Below, piece after piece: positions 35,526 through 42,520 of a stretch of DNA of 42,520 nt. Every line of letters begins with the position of its first letter. Positions within the stretch are counted from its first letter, which is position 1. The notes beneath the pieces are model-generated. The model was not told where the DNA came from. It worked only from the letters and a program-made list of their open reading frames with translations, and ran no database searches. Position numbers and translations under genes: made by a program. Location: positions 1 to 42,520 of the forward strand of contig JAAZYQ010000007.1 of NCBI GenBank assembly GCA_014239575.1, given 5' to 3'. The DNA comes from Gammaproteobacteria bacterium. GTDB taxonomy: Bacteria; Pseudomonadota; Gammaproteobacteria; Arenicellales; UBA868.

Positions 35526-36263
35526 GTGTTGAATAAGATTCTCACTGTGGTTCACCAGCAGGCCTCGACCCCGGGTCTACTTGGCAAAGTACTAACAGCG
35601 CGCGGCTTTGATCTCGATCAGCGTTGCCCATGCGTTGGGGACCCCTTGCCCCAGGATCTTGCTGACTATGATGCAGTAGTTGTATTCGGTGGGCCACAAA
35701 GTGCGACAGATGATGGCGATCCGGGCATTCGGGCTGAGTTAGACTGGCTGGAGTCTGTGGTTATTCCCAGCGATGTCCCCACCCTGGGAATATGCCTTGG
35801 TGCTCAGGAGCTCGCCCGGGTTCTTGGAGCAAAAGTAGGTCCTCGTGGCGATGGGTTAGTCGAAATAGGATATTGGGAAGTGTCCCCGACCAAAGATGGA
35901 ACACCGTTTCTTTTAAGGCCAACCGTGTTTTACCAGTGGCATTCAGAGACTTTCGAGATACCCCCGGATGCGGTTCACCTGGCGAGAAATGATGCCTTTA
36001 ACGGGCAAGCATTCTCTTTTGGTGACCATGTATTTGGTATTGAGTTTCATCCGGAGATCACTCGGGAAATGGTCGACCGTTGGTGCACTTCCGAACGAGG
36101 TGAACCCAAACTCACCTTGCCCGGCGCTCAATCGCATATCGAACAATTGGCCCACCATGCGAGTCATGCAAAGGGTGCGCGTCAGTGGCTGGATCACTTC
36201 CTCGATCGGTACTTTCTGGTGGCCAAGCCTGGGACGACAGATTCGCCTGTATTAAACGTCTGA
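35526..36263 (+). CDS. Class I glutamine amidotransferase domain protein
   Basis: This cytoplasmic protein (245 residues) has the GATase fold of the GuaA N-terminal type, which releases ammonia from glutamine. The nucleophile is Cys90 in LGICLGAQ, and the dyad is His175 and Glu177 in EFHPE. The early VVVFGGPQSATDD segment is typical of the stand-alone COG0518 proteins. No synthase domain is attached, so the acceptor is unknown. Start codon choice is GTG at 35526 or TTG at 35529, both without a ribosome binding site. It is divergent from lexA. Confidence 0.85.
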   Translation: MLNKILTVVHQQASTPGLLGKVLTARGFDLDQRCPCVGDPLPQDLADYDAVVVFGGPQSATDDGDPGIRAELDWLESVVIPSDVPTLGICLGAQELARVLGAKVGPRGDGLVEIGYWEVSPTKDGTPFLLRPTVFYQWHSETFEIPPDAVHLARNDAFNGQAFSFGDHVFGIEFHPEITREMVDRWCTSERGEPKLTLPGAQSHIEQLAHHASHAKGARQWLDHFLDRYFLVAKPGTTDSPVLNV

Positions 36264-36307
36264 CCAATCAGTGTTTGGAGTTGGTCACCACATCTATATG
36301 TGAAGTG

Positions 36308-36326
36308 CTCAGGCGAACAGCCTGAG
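36308..36326. other. Hairpin between convergent genes
   Basis: A perfect seven-base stem (CTCAGGC and GCCTGAG, loop GAACA) stands in the 81-base gap between the amidotransferase and a convergent transporter gene. No T tract follows, so a terminator role is uncertain. Confidence 0.35.
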
Positions 36327-36344
36327 AGTGAGTGGAGGCAGTGG

Positions 36345-37253
36345 TCAAGACGCTTTTTCCAGTACCAGCAGCACGATCGCGCCGCTAAGCAGAACTACCC
36401 CGGTAAGTTCGGTGCGGCTGACTTTTTCCCGGAAGAATAATACTGAGACCAGGAAGGTAAATACCAGTTCGATTTGTCCCAGAGCTCGCACATAGGCGGC
36501 GTGTGCCAGGGTAAAGGCGATGAGCCAGCAGATTGAGGCAGCCCATCCGGCAAAACCGACACCAATGCAGATTCGCCAGTGCGCCAGTGCCAGAGTGATT
36601 TGCCCAGGCTGAAAGAGGCGCAGCCAAATCAGTAGTATCAGGCTCTGTATTGTAATTGCGACAGCCACGGTGTAAGCGGAGCGAATCAGCAGACCGCCTT
36701 CATCCAGGGAAAGCACGGCACCGCGAAACAAGACTGAAGATAATCCAAGCATGAGGCCGCAGGCGAGACCGACCAGCGTGACTTTTTGACCGAGACTGGC
36801 GAGTAGTTTTGAAAAAGAAAGTCGGGATTTTCCTAGCGTCATCACCATAATCCCGATAAAAGCGATAAGGATCGCAATCAGAGCGCGGCCGGAGATGCTT
36901 TCTTGCAGTAGCAGTGCTTCGAGCAACACCACTTGGACGACTTCGGATTTCGACAATGCTGTGCCGACGGTAAAATTTGATAATGAAAAAAGCCACATCA
37001 GCAAGAACGTAAAGATGATTTGAGTAATAGACCCGCCAACAACCCAACCAATGAATGCAGGACTTGCGGCGGGGGTGCTCATCTCGAATCCCCCGACCAA
37101 AAGGCCAAGCCAGAGAAAAGCAAAAGGGAGGGCGTAAAGAAAACGAACCGATGCCGCACCAAGATCGGTGAGTTCAGATTTTAAATGGCGCTGAACTGCA
37201 GAGCGCAGGTTCTGAAAAAACGCAGCGGCGATGGTAAATGGAATCCAAAGCAT
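36345..37253 (-). CDS. EamA/DMT family transporter
   Basis: This inner-membrane protein has 302 residues and ten hydrophobic segments in two five-helix halves, the pattern of the drug/metabolite transporter superfamily. Segments such as SKSEVVQVVLLEALLLQESISGRALIAILIAFIGIMVM and YVRALGQIELVFTFLVSVLFFREKVSRTELTGVVLL show the EamA motif with a Glu in the loop. The substrate is unknown. A second and third member lie downstream on the other strand. Confidence 0.88.
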   Translation of the reverse strand: MLWIPFTIAAAFFQNLRSAVQRHLKSELTDLGAASVRFLYALPFAFLWLGLLVGGFEMSTPAASPAFIGWVVGGSITQIIFTFLLMWLFSLSNFTVGTALSKSEVVQVVLLEALLLQESISGRALIAILIAFIGIMVMTLGKSRLSFSKLLASLGQKVTLVGLACGLMLGLSSVLFRGAVLSLDEGGLLIRSAYTVAVAITIQSLILLIWLRLFQPGQITLALAHWRICIGVGFAGWAASICWLIAFTLAHAAYVRALGQIELVFTFLVSVLFFREKVSRTELTGVVLLSGAIVLLVLEKAS

Positions 37254-37590
37254 GATGGGTATTAAACTGAGATCCTAGTGCCTGCCTACTGGGTCTGGGC
37301 AAGTTAACGGATAGTTAGGCGAAATGCGTGCAAAGTGCGCGGTCCAATGACTAAGGGTTAATATGCCTCGTTGACCCGTTATACTTAAATGTCGGTCCAG
37401 GCGATCAACCCGATAAAGCAGGCAATCTTAACCTTTCTCGGATCTGGCTCAAAAATTAATTGATGACCTTAATCGGGTGCCGAGGCGAGTGGTGTCTCCC
37501 AAGTGCCTGGCCCTTCAACCTTTTTTCAAACCCGGACTCTGATGCTGGCAGAATCCCTTCCTGTTTTGGAGATCAAGCTGACCCAGACCG
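37254..37590. other. Non-coding interval between two divergent EamA genes
   Basis: About 340 bases with no supported gene. It must hold both promoters. A TTGACC and a TATACT at about 37370-37386 are too close together to form a normal pair. Nothing else was recognised. Confidence 0.5.
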
Positions 37591-38487
37591 ATGATGAATA
37601 GACCAACTGCGTTGTCGCATGGTGCTATGTTGCTTTTTTCCGCCTTAGTGGCGGGGTCATTCAGTCTCGGCCACATGATCGCAAATGAGATTACGCCGGC
37701 CGCATTAACGGCGCTACGCTTTGTGATTGCCGCTGCGATTCTTGGGGTTCTGGTGTGGCGGACCTGCGGCGTCTCTCGTGATGATCTGGCTGCATTGTGG
37801 CGTTATTTACTATTGGGTGGACTGATGGGGGCTTATTTCATCCTGATGTTCGAAGGGTTGAAAACCGCCTCGGCAGTGTCAGCCTCGGCCGTATTTACGT
37901 TGACGCCAGCTTTGAGCGCTGTTTTTGGTTATATCCTGCTATCTCAGCTGATAACATCCCGGATTGTGGTGGCACTGGGTATCGGGGTAGCTGGGGCGCT
38001 ATGGGTTATTTTCCGTGCCGATTTTAATTTAATCTTAGCGCTAGATATTGGTCGCGGAGAGGGGATTTATTTCCTGGGTTGCATTGCGCATGCGATCTAC
38101 ACACCATTAGTCCGAAAGCTTAATCGGGGTCAGTCACCTGTTGTCTTAACTTTCGGTACGATCCTGGGAGGCCTGGTGTTGACACTTGCCTATGGGTTTG
38201 GCGATCTCATGGCCATGAATTATGAAGGTTTACGACCCATAGTCTGGGGGACATTAATCTATCTTGGGGTTTTTGCCAGTGCCATGTCCTTTTTGCTTAT
38301 CCAGTATTCCACGCTTCATTTGCCTTCCTCTAAGGTGATGGCTTACACCTATCTGACACCCAGTTGGGTGATACTCTGGGAATTGGCCTTAAGGCATCCT
38401 CTGCCCCCGCTCATGGTGTGGCTCGGGGTTGTGGCAACCATACTGGCCTTGTGCTTGTTGTTGCGCGATGAATCTTCGCGACAATAG
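37591..38487 (+). CDS. EamA/DMT family transporter
   Basis: The 298-residue product has ten hydrophobic segments. EamA-type stretches are ITPAALTALRFVIAAAILGVL in the first half, the repeat-end segment ASAVFTLTPALSAVFGYILL, and SKVMAYTYLTPSWVILWELAL in the second half. It probably exports a small metabolite or amino acid; the sequence does not say which. A second ATG (37594) could equally be the start. It is 277 bases ahead of the next member on the same strand. Confidence 0.88.
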   Translation: MMNRPTALSHGAMLLFSALVAGSFSLGHMIANEITPAALTALRFVIAAAILGVLVWRTCGVSRDDLAALWRYLLLGGLMGAYFILMFEGLKTASAVSASAVFTLTPALSAVFGYILLSQLITSRIVVALGIGVAGALWVIFRADFNLILALDIGRGEGIYFLGCIAHAIYTPLVRKLNRGQSPVVLTFGTILGGLVLTLAYGFGDLMAMNYEGLRPIVWGTLIYLGVFASAMSFLLIQYSTLHLPSSKVMAYTYLTPSWVILWELALRHPLPPLMVWLGVVATILALCLLLRDESSRQ

Positions 38488-38764
38488 AACCGCATTGGTT
38501 AATTCCTGAGAATCCGCTCGCGTCATGTGCGTACGGACGCTGCATTAGAGGGATTCAGGTGACGTGTGATTCGTGATCACTGTCGTGTTGCTGGCGTGAC
38601 CTTATCTTTATTAACCTTACAGGTCGCTTGAGCGCCCGGCGATGCAGCATTCAATAGACCACCAGAATTAATATGACCAAGTTACAAAATGCACCAGTTG
38701 TTTTGTCCGTGCCCGCTAGCGCAAGGATGTCATTATCTGGGCAAAAGAAAACCGGAGCCATCAT
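38488..38764. other. Intergenic region between two EamA genes
   Basis: No supported gene. A 35-residue frame (38673-38780) overlaps the next start but has no ribosome binding site. No terminator was found. Confidence 0.4.
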
Positions 38765-39700
38765 ATGTCGTTGCGTCTGATGCCTCAGCATCTCCTGCCG
38801 GCATGGGTGCCCATTGTGATATTGATATCGCTGGGCCTTTTATGGGGGGGAGTGACCAATGTTGCCCGTTTTGTGGGGCTCTTGGGAATCCCACCTCTGG
38901 CGTATGCGTTTTGGACCCTGACTATCGGTGCGGGTCTGCTGACCTTGGTAAATCTAGTTCGCCGCAAACGGCTCCCTTCGTCCCCGAGACATTTGCGGTA
39001 TTACCTGGTGGCAGGGGCGCTTAGCTCCGGGTTGCCCACGGCAAATATGTTTTGGTGCCTGAATTACATCAGTGTAGGCGTTATGTCGTTGGCGCTGACC
39101 ATGGTGCCTTTGATCACCTATCTTTTGGCAGTGGTATTCGGTCTGGAAAAGCCCCATATCAAACGGGCGTCTGGTATCGGCTTAGGTCTATTAGGGGCGC
39201 TACTGGTCATTCTGCCAGATAACGGGCTGCCGGCAGACCAGCCAGTCGGCTGGTTTATGATGGCCTTTTTCACTCCGGCCGCCTATGCCGCCGGGACCGT
39301 ATATACAGCCAAATATAGGCCGGCCGATGTGGAATCACTGGTTGGCGCCAACGGCATGATGCTTGGGTCTGCTTTGTTGTTGCTGTGCCTAACGCTAATT
39401 TCAGGCCAGTGGTATGTGCTGTGGGTAGATTTCACGCTAGTCAATGGACTGATAACCCTTCACGGAGTTGTATCGGCTATCGCGTTTACCTTGTTCTTTA
39501 CCCTGGTACGTATTGCTGGGCCAGTCTACTTCAGTCAGGTGGCATATCTGGTCACCGTTTTTGGAATCGCCATTGCGCTGGTCGTATTTGGCGAGCGTTA
39601 CAGTGTTTGGCATTGGCTTGCCTTGGGGGTAACCATTTATGGTGTGTGGCTTGTGAATAGCGCACAGCGCCAGGCGGGTCACGTTGCCTCCAAGGCCTGA
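38765..39700 (+). CDS. EamA/DMT family transporter
   Basis: The 311-residue product has ten hydrophobic segments. EamA features include LGLLWGGVTNVARFVGLLGIPPLAYAFW at the N-terminus, the mid-protein segment SLALTMVPLITYLLAVVFGLEK, and FSQVAYLVTVFGIAIALVVFGERYSVWHWLALG at the C-terminus. A GGAG site lies nine bases before the ATG. Function and substrate are unknown. It is the third EamA gene in about 3.4 kb. Confidence 0.88.
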   Translation: MSLRLMPQHLLPAWVPIVILISLGLLWGGVTNVARFVGLLGIPPLAYAFWTLTIGAGLLTLVNLVRRKRLPSSPRHLRYYLVAGALSSGLPTANMFWCLNYISVGVMSLALTMVPLITYLLAVVFGLEKPHIKRASGIGLGLLGALLVILPDNGLPADQPVGWFMMAFFTPAAYAAGTVYTAKYRPADVESLVGANGMMLGSALLLLCLTLISGQWYVLWVDFTLVNGLITLHGVVSAIAFTLFFTLVRIAGPVYFSQVAYLVTVFGIAIALVVFGERYSVWHWLALGVTIYGVWLVNSAQRQAGHVASKA

Positions 39701-39734
39701 TCGTCTAATCTCATTTTGAAGGATTTGCGAGGTC

Positions 39735-39771
39735 AAAAAAAACCCTGGCGCTACCAGTGTAGCGCCAGGGT
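39735..39771 (-). terminator. Intrinsic terminator of the binding-protein gene (minus strand)
   Basis: A perfect 12-base-pair stem (39742-39753 with 39760-39771, six-base loop) is followed on the minus strand by a run of T residues (A run at 39735-39741). It lies 29 bases after the stop of the minus-strand gene. Confidence 0.92.
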
Positions 39772-39799
39772 GATCTAGTTTAATTATGCGTACTTGCGA

Positions 39800-41413
39800 T
39801 CAGGCAAACCACCAGCGCTCAGCCGCTTTGCAACCGTCTAACTCCCAGTTGCCGGCGATCACTTCCGGATGGCGTACTTTGTCGTTGGTGGCAAAGATAT
39901 CCTGCAAGAAGAGCGGCAGGACTGTGCCACCATCACTATGCACGAGCTGCTGCATCTCGACGTAGATTCCTCGACGTTTACCTGGATTGGTTTCCACACG
40001 GCCCATCTTCAGCAGTTCGTTAAAGCGGGTGTTCTTCCAGTAGGTATCGTTCCAGGAGGCGTCTCCTGCATACACTGTTGAGAACATCATGTTCTCGGTA
40101 GGACGGCCCGACCAGTAACAAGCCGAAAACGGTTTTTTCATCCAGACATTCGACCAGTAGCCATCATCAGGTTCACGTACCACCTCGACATTGATGCCCG
40201 CAGGCCGCGCTGTCTCTGCCATTAGCTGTCCGGCATCGATAGAACCGCCAAATCCGGTTTCTGCTGCATGGAATTTAATATCCAAACTGTCCAGACCAGC
40301 TTTTTTCAGGTGGTATTTTGCCTTGTCTGGGTCATATCCGCGTTGCGGCAGTTCATCCGTAGTGGCGCGATAGACGTTAGCCGGGCCAATCGGATTATCG
40401 TTACCCAGCTCGCCGTAGCCACGCGCGACCACCTTGAGCCATTGCTCTCGGTCGACGATGTATTTTATCGCGGTACGGACATGGTTGTTATCGAACGGCG
40501 CAATATTAGTCAGCATCGGCAGCGTGATTTGCTTATTACCGCTGGTCGCACCCACAACAATGCCTGATTGTCGTTTGAGCAGATCTGCCGTTTTTGCAGA
40601 AACGTTGTTCATGGCATCGAGTTCACCGGTACGCAAAGCGTTTTCCCGGGCAGCCGAGTCAGCAATCTGCAGAGTTTCAATTTCGTCAAAGAAACGTCGA
40701 TTCGGTTTCCAATAGTTTGGGTTTGCCTTAGTCAGCGTACGTACGCCAGCGTTATTTTCGACGAGACTGAAGCCGCCGGTGCCAATGCCTGACTGCCAAT
40801 CAATAGTGCCATCGCCATTAGAGGGGCAGATCAGCAGATGATAATCAGTGAGGATAAACGGGAAGTCGGCATCCCCGCCGCTGAGTTCCACCACCACGCC
40901 GTGCTTGCCATCAGCCTTGACTGAGGCGACTGCATTTAACTGTCCCTTAGCGGCAGATTTAGACGCTTCTCCCAGGTGATGATTAAGCGAATCCACCACA
41001 TCTTCTGAAGTCAAAGATTTGCCACTGTGGAACTCGACACCCTGGCGAACCTTGAAGTTCCATGTCTTGGCCCCGTTACTTCCTTCCCAGCTTTCCGCCA
41101 GTTCAGGAACCAGATTGCCATCGGGGGCAACTTCGGTCAGATTGTTACGCAATTGGCCGAACTGTACGTTCAGCATGTAGTGGTCAAGGATTTGACCCGG
41201 GTCCAGCACGTCGCTGGTGGCGCCGCCGGTCACACCCTGGCGGAAGCGTCCGCCTTGTTTTGGTGCGGCCAGAGCACTTTGCATGTACAGTCCAGGCGCC
41301 ATGGCGCCCAGTCCCATCGCCGACATACGGGAGAGAAATTCCCGTCGGCTCAGCTTACCTTTGGCCACCCGGGCCTGCAGGTGATCAATTTCAGATTTTT
41401 GTCTGTCGTACAT
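39800..41413 (-). CDS. Family 5 (peptide/nickel-type) ABC substrate-binding protein with Tat signal
   Basis: The 537-residue product is a periplasmic solute-binding protein of the DppA/OppA type. It has an N-terminal twin-arginine signal (LSRREFLSRMSAMGLGAMAPG) and typical segments LVPELAESWEGS and VEFHSGKSLTSEDVVDSLNHHL. Other family stretches are PIGPANVYRATTDELPQRGYDPDKAKYHLKKAG and RGIYVEMQQLVHSDGGTVLPLFLQD. An AAGGAG site (41423-41428) directly abuts an upstream ATG and is nine bases from the one at 41413, so the latter is chosen. The Tat route suggests folding or cofactor loading before export. No permease or ATPase is seen in the window. It probably shares an expression unit with the hydrolase upstream. 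Confidence 0.9.
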   Translation of the reverse strand: MYDRQKSEIDHLQARVAKGKLSRREFLSRMSAMGLGAMAPGLYMQSALAAPKQGGRFRQGVTGGATSDVLDPGQILDHYMLNVQFGQLRNNLTEVAPDGNLVPELAESWEGSNGAKTWNFKVRQGVEFHSGKSLTSEDVVDSLNHHLGEASKSAAKGQLNAVASVKADGKHGVVVELSGGDADFPFILTDYHLLICPSNGDGTIDWQSGIGTGGFSLVENNAGVRTLTKANPNYWKPNRRFFDEIETLQIADSAARENALRTGELDAMNNVSAKTADLLKRQSGIVVGATSGNKQITLPMLTNIAPFDNNHVRTAIKYIVDREQWLKVVARGYGELGNDNPIGPANVYRATTDELPQRGYDPDKAKYHLKKAGLDSLDIKFHAAETGFGGSIDAGQLMAETARPAGINVEVVREPDDGYWSNVWMKKPFSACYWSGRPTENMMFSTVYAGDASWNDTYWKNTRFNELLKMGRVETNPGKRRGIYVEMQQLVHSDGGTVLPLFLQDIFATNDKVRHPEVIAGNWELDGCKAAERWWFA

Positions 41414-41657
41414 GTATCTCATCTCCTTAGGTGTATTTAGTATGTTTTCGATTGGCGACGTGTTTCAGTTACAGTGACGACGCTCTACGTTGACTATTTT
41501 CGCAACGATATCTAGAAGTTAATGCTGACTGGGACTGAAAGTCAATAATAAACATTGAATTAGCATCTTATTTTATACGAAATGATTGATTGTTCTGTTT
41601 TCATGGCAAAAGCGCATGCCAAGTTAATTGCCTGGGATTTGACCCAAATGACAGCTA

Positions 41658-42520
41658 TCACAGAAGGTCACGAGGGATAATTCTCTCCCATTCACGAGCG
41701 TGGACGACTGTACCACCTTCAAAAGCGGTGACCTTAGCCCAAATATAAAAATTAGCGAGGTCACACCGCATAGTGGTCTCGGTTTCGGTCCGAATAGACC
41801 AGTCATCGCGTGACATCCAACAGCAATATAGGGTTTTGGATGAAGCGCTTAGCGGGTCATCCGGGATAATTGACCAACAGTCTTCGTGTCGGTGGCGAAT
41901 ACGCATCCGGTGGCCTGGTATTTCGTCCTCGCCGGTATCGTCAATGACTTGGTGTTGGGTGGCGTTGTTAGCGCAGCCGTGTGTTACCCATCGGCGGTAT
42001 TCAGCCGGACGGTGCTGGATATACTCGGGTAGTGGATTCGGGTTATCGGGTTCAGGCATATCATAGATGTCATTGCCGTACCGTACTGGCAAATCAAGGC
42101 GAGTGTGCGGCCCGGTTTCGATGCAGGCTGTGACTTGATAAGGCCCCGGCATCACCATCGGCCAGTAGGCAGTCGATATGGCAAGACCGATGCGGTGTCC
42201 TGTTGGGAAACAGTACCCGGACTCGTCGAGCACTAAAGCCACATCCATCATCTGGCCAACCACCACGGGTTCAGGATCAGAATGACTATTGCGGTGGGTC
42301 AGATTAATGACGCCCCAACTGACTCGAAAAGAAGTTCCGTCTGGATGTATATCCAGCAAGCGCACCGCGAGATGGCCCACGGGTTGATCGATCGAAACCC
42401 GTAAGGCCATTGTGGGTTGTCCGAGGATCTGGACAGATTGGTCAAGTACCGCGGTTTGGAAAACGAGCGAGCCGGCGTTATCACCGGTCTGATCACCGGC
42501 AAGTTCCTCATCGGGTTTAA
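41658..42520 (-). CDS. CocE/NonD-family hydrolase, C-terminal part (cut by window end)
   Basis: The frame is open to the window edge and gives at least 286 residues of a C-terminal beta-sandwich. Segments such as SLVFQTAVLDQSVQILGQPT, LAVRLLDIHPDGTSFRVSWGVINLTHR and GHRIGLAIST are the X-Pro dipeptidyl-peptidase C-terminal domain of CocE/NonD serine hydrolases. The catalytic alpha/beta part lies outside. Substrates in the family are acyl esters and peptides. The gene lies 244 bases upstream of the binding protein on the same strand, a pairing that suggests a peptide-like or ester substrate. The tail of about 90 residues after the sandwich is unusual and unrecognised. Confidence 0.82.
   Translation of the reverse strand, partial: KPDEELAGDQTGDNAGSLVFQTAVLDQSVQILGQPTMALRVSIDQPVGHLAVRLLDIHPDGTSFRVSWGVINLTHRNSHSDPEPVVVGQMMDVALVLDESGYCFPTGHRIGLAISTAYWPMVMPGPYQVTACIETGPHTRLDLPVRYGNDIYDMPEPDNPNPLPEYIQHRPAEYRRWVTHGCANNATQHQVIDDTGEDEIPGHRMRIRHRHEDCWSIIPDDPLSASSKTLYCCWMSRDDWSIRTETETTMRCDLANFYIWAKVTAFEGGTVVHAREWERIIPRDLL

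Noticed and set aside
38673-38780. 35-residue frame overlapping the third EamA start
   Set aside because: No ribosome binding site; the EamA gene has its own GGAG site.
1-42520. tRNA, rRNA, CRISPR or insertion sequence
   Set aside because: No cloverleaf T-arm pattern, regular repeat array, terminal inverted repeats or transposase was seen on either strand.

Overview
The window reads as the chromosome of a gammaproteobacterium. The first 14 kb is one uninterrupted ribosomal-protein locus in S10-spc-alpha order: the end of tuf, then rpsJ to rpsQ, rplN to rpmJ with secY, and rpsM-rpsK-rpsD-rpoA-rplQ. There is no adk or infA between secY and rpsM, and S14 is the zinc-free long form. Both fit Gammaproteobacteria. 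A strong intrinsic terminator closes the block. No tRNA, rRNA, CRISPR array or insertion sequence was seen; the sequence gives no finer taxonomy that I would trust, although the accessory genes would suit an aerobic, possibly marine or soil heterotroph.

After the ribosomal block come single housekeeping genes: an AmpD-type anhydromuramyl amidase, a PduO-type cobalamin adenosyltransferase and a GckA/TtuD-type glycerate 2-kinase. A run on the plus strand follows (16986-21027): an agmatinase-family ureohydrolase, a complete NitT/TauT-type ABC importer (binding protein, permease, ATPase) and a secreted small protein that looks like a cupredoxin without its copper ligands.

The centre of the accessory region (21045-27579) is a quinoprotein module. 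A PQQ alcohol dehydrogenase carries the Asp-x-Asp signature of lanthanide-dependent enzymes and is followed by a diheme cytochrome c. Divergent from it are four genes for an ABC-2-type ATPase, an ABC-2 permease, a secreted YVTN beta-propeller and a periplasmic binding protein. This set matches the 'PQQ-dependent catabolism-associated' ABC system, known as Lut in Methylorubrum and PedA1A2BC in Pseudomonas putida, where it is tied to lanthanide uptake. The window therefore probably holds a lanthanide acquisition and alcohol oxidation unit. A secreted ankyrin-repeat protein lies next to it.

The rest (29258-42520) holds an acyl-CoA dehydrogenase behind a promoter with a 26-bp palindromic operator; CsaA; an SOS cassette lexA-imuA-imuB with a clear LexA box but no dnaE2 next to it, running into an AmgK-like sugar kinase; a class I glutamine amidotransferase; three EamA-family transporters; a Tat-exported family 5 oligopeptide-type binding protein; and the C-terminal part of a CocE/NonD-type hydrolase cut by the window edge.
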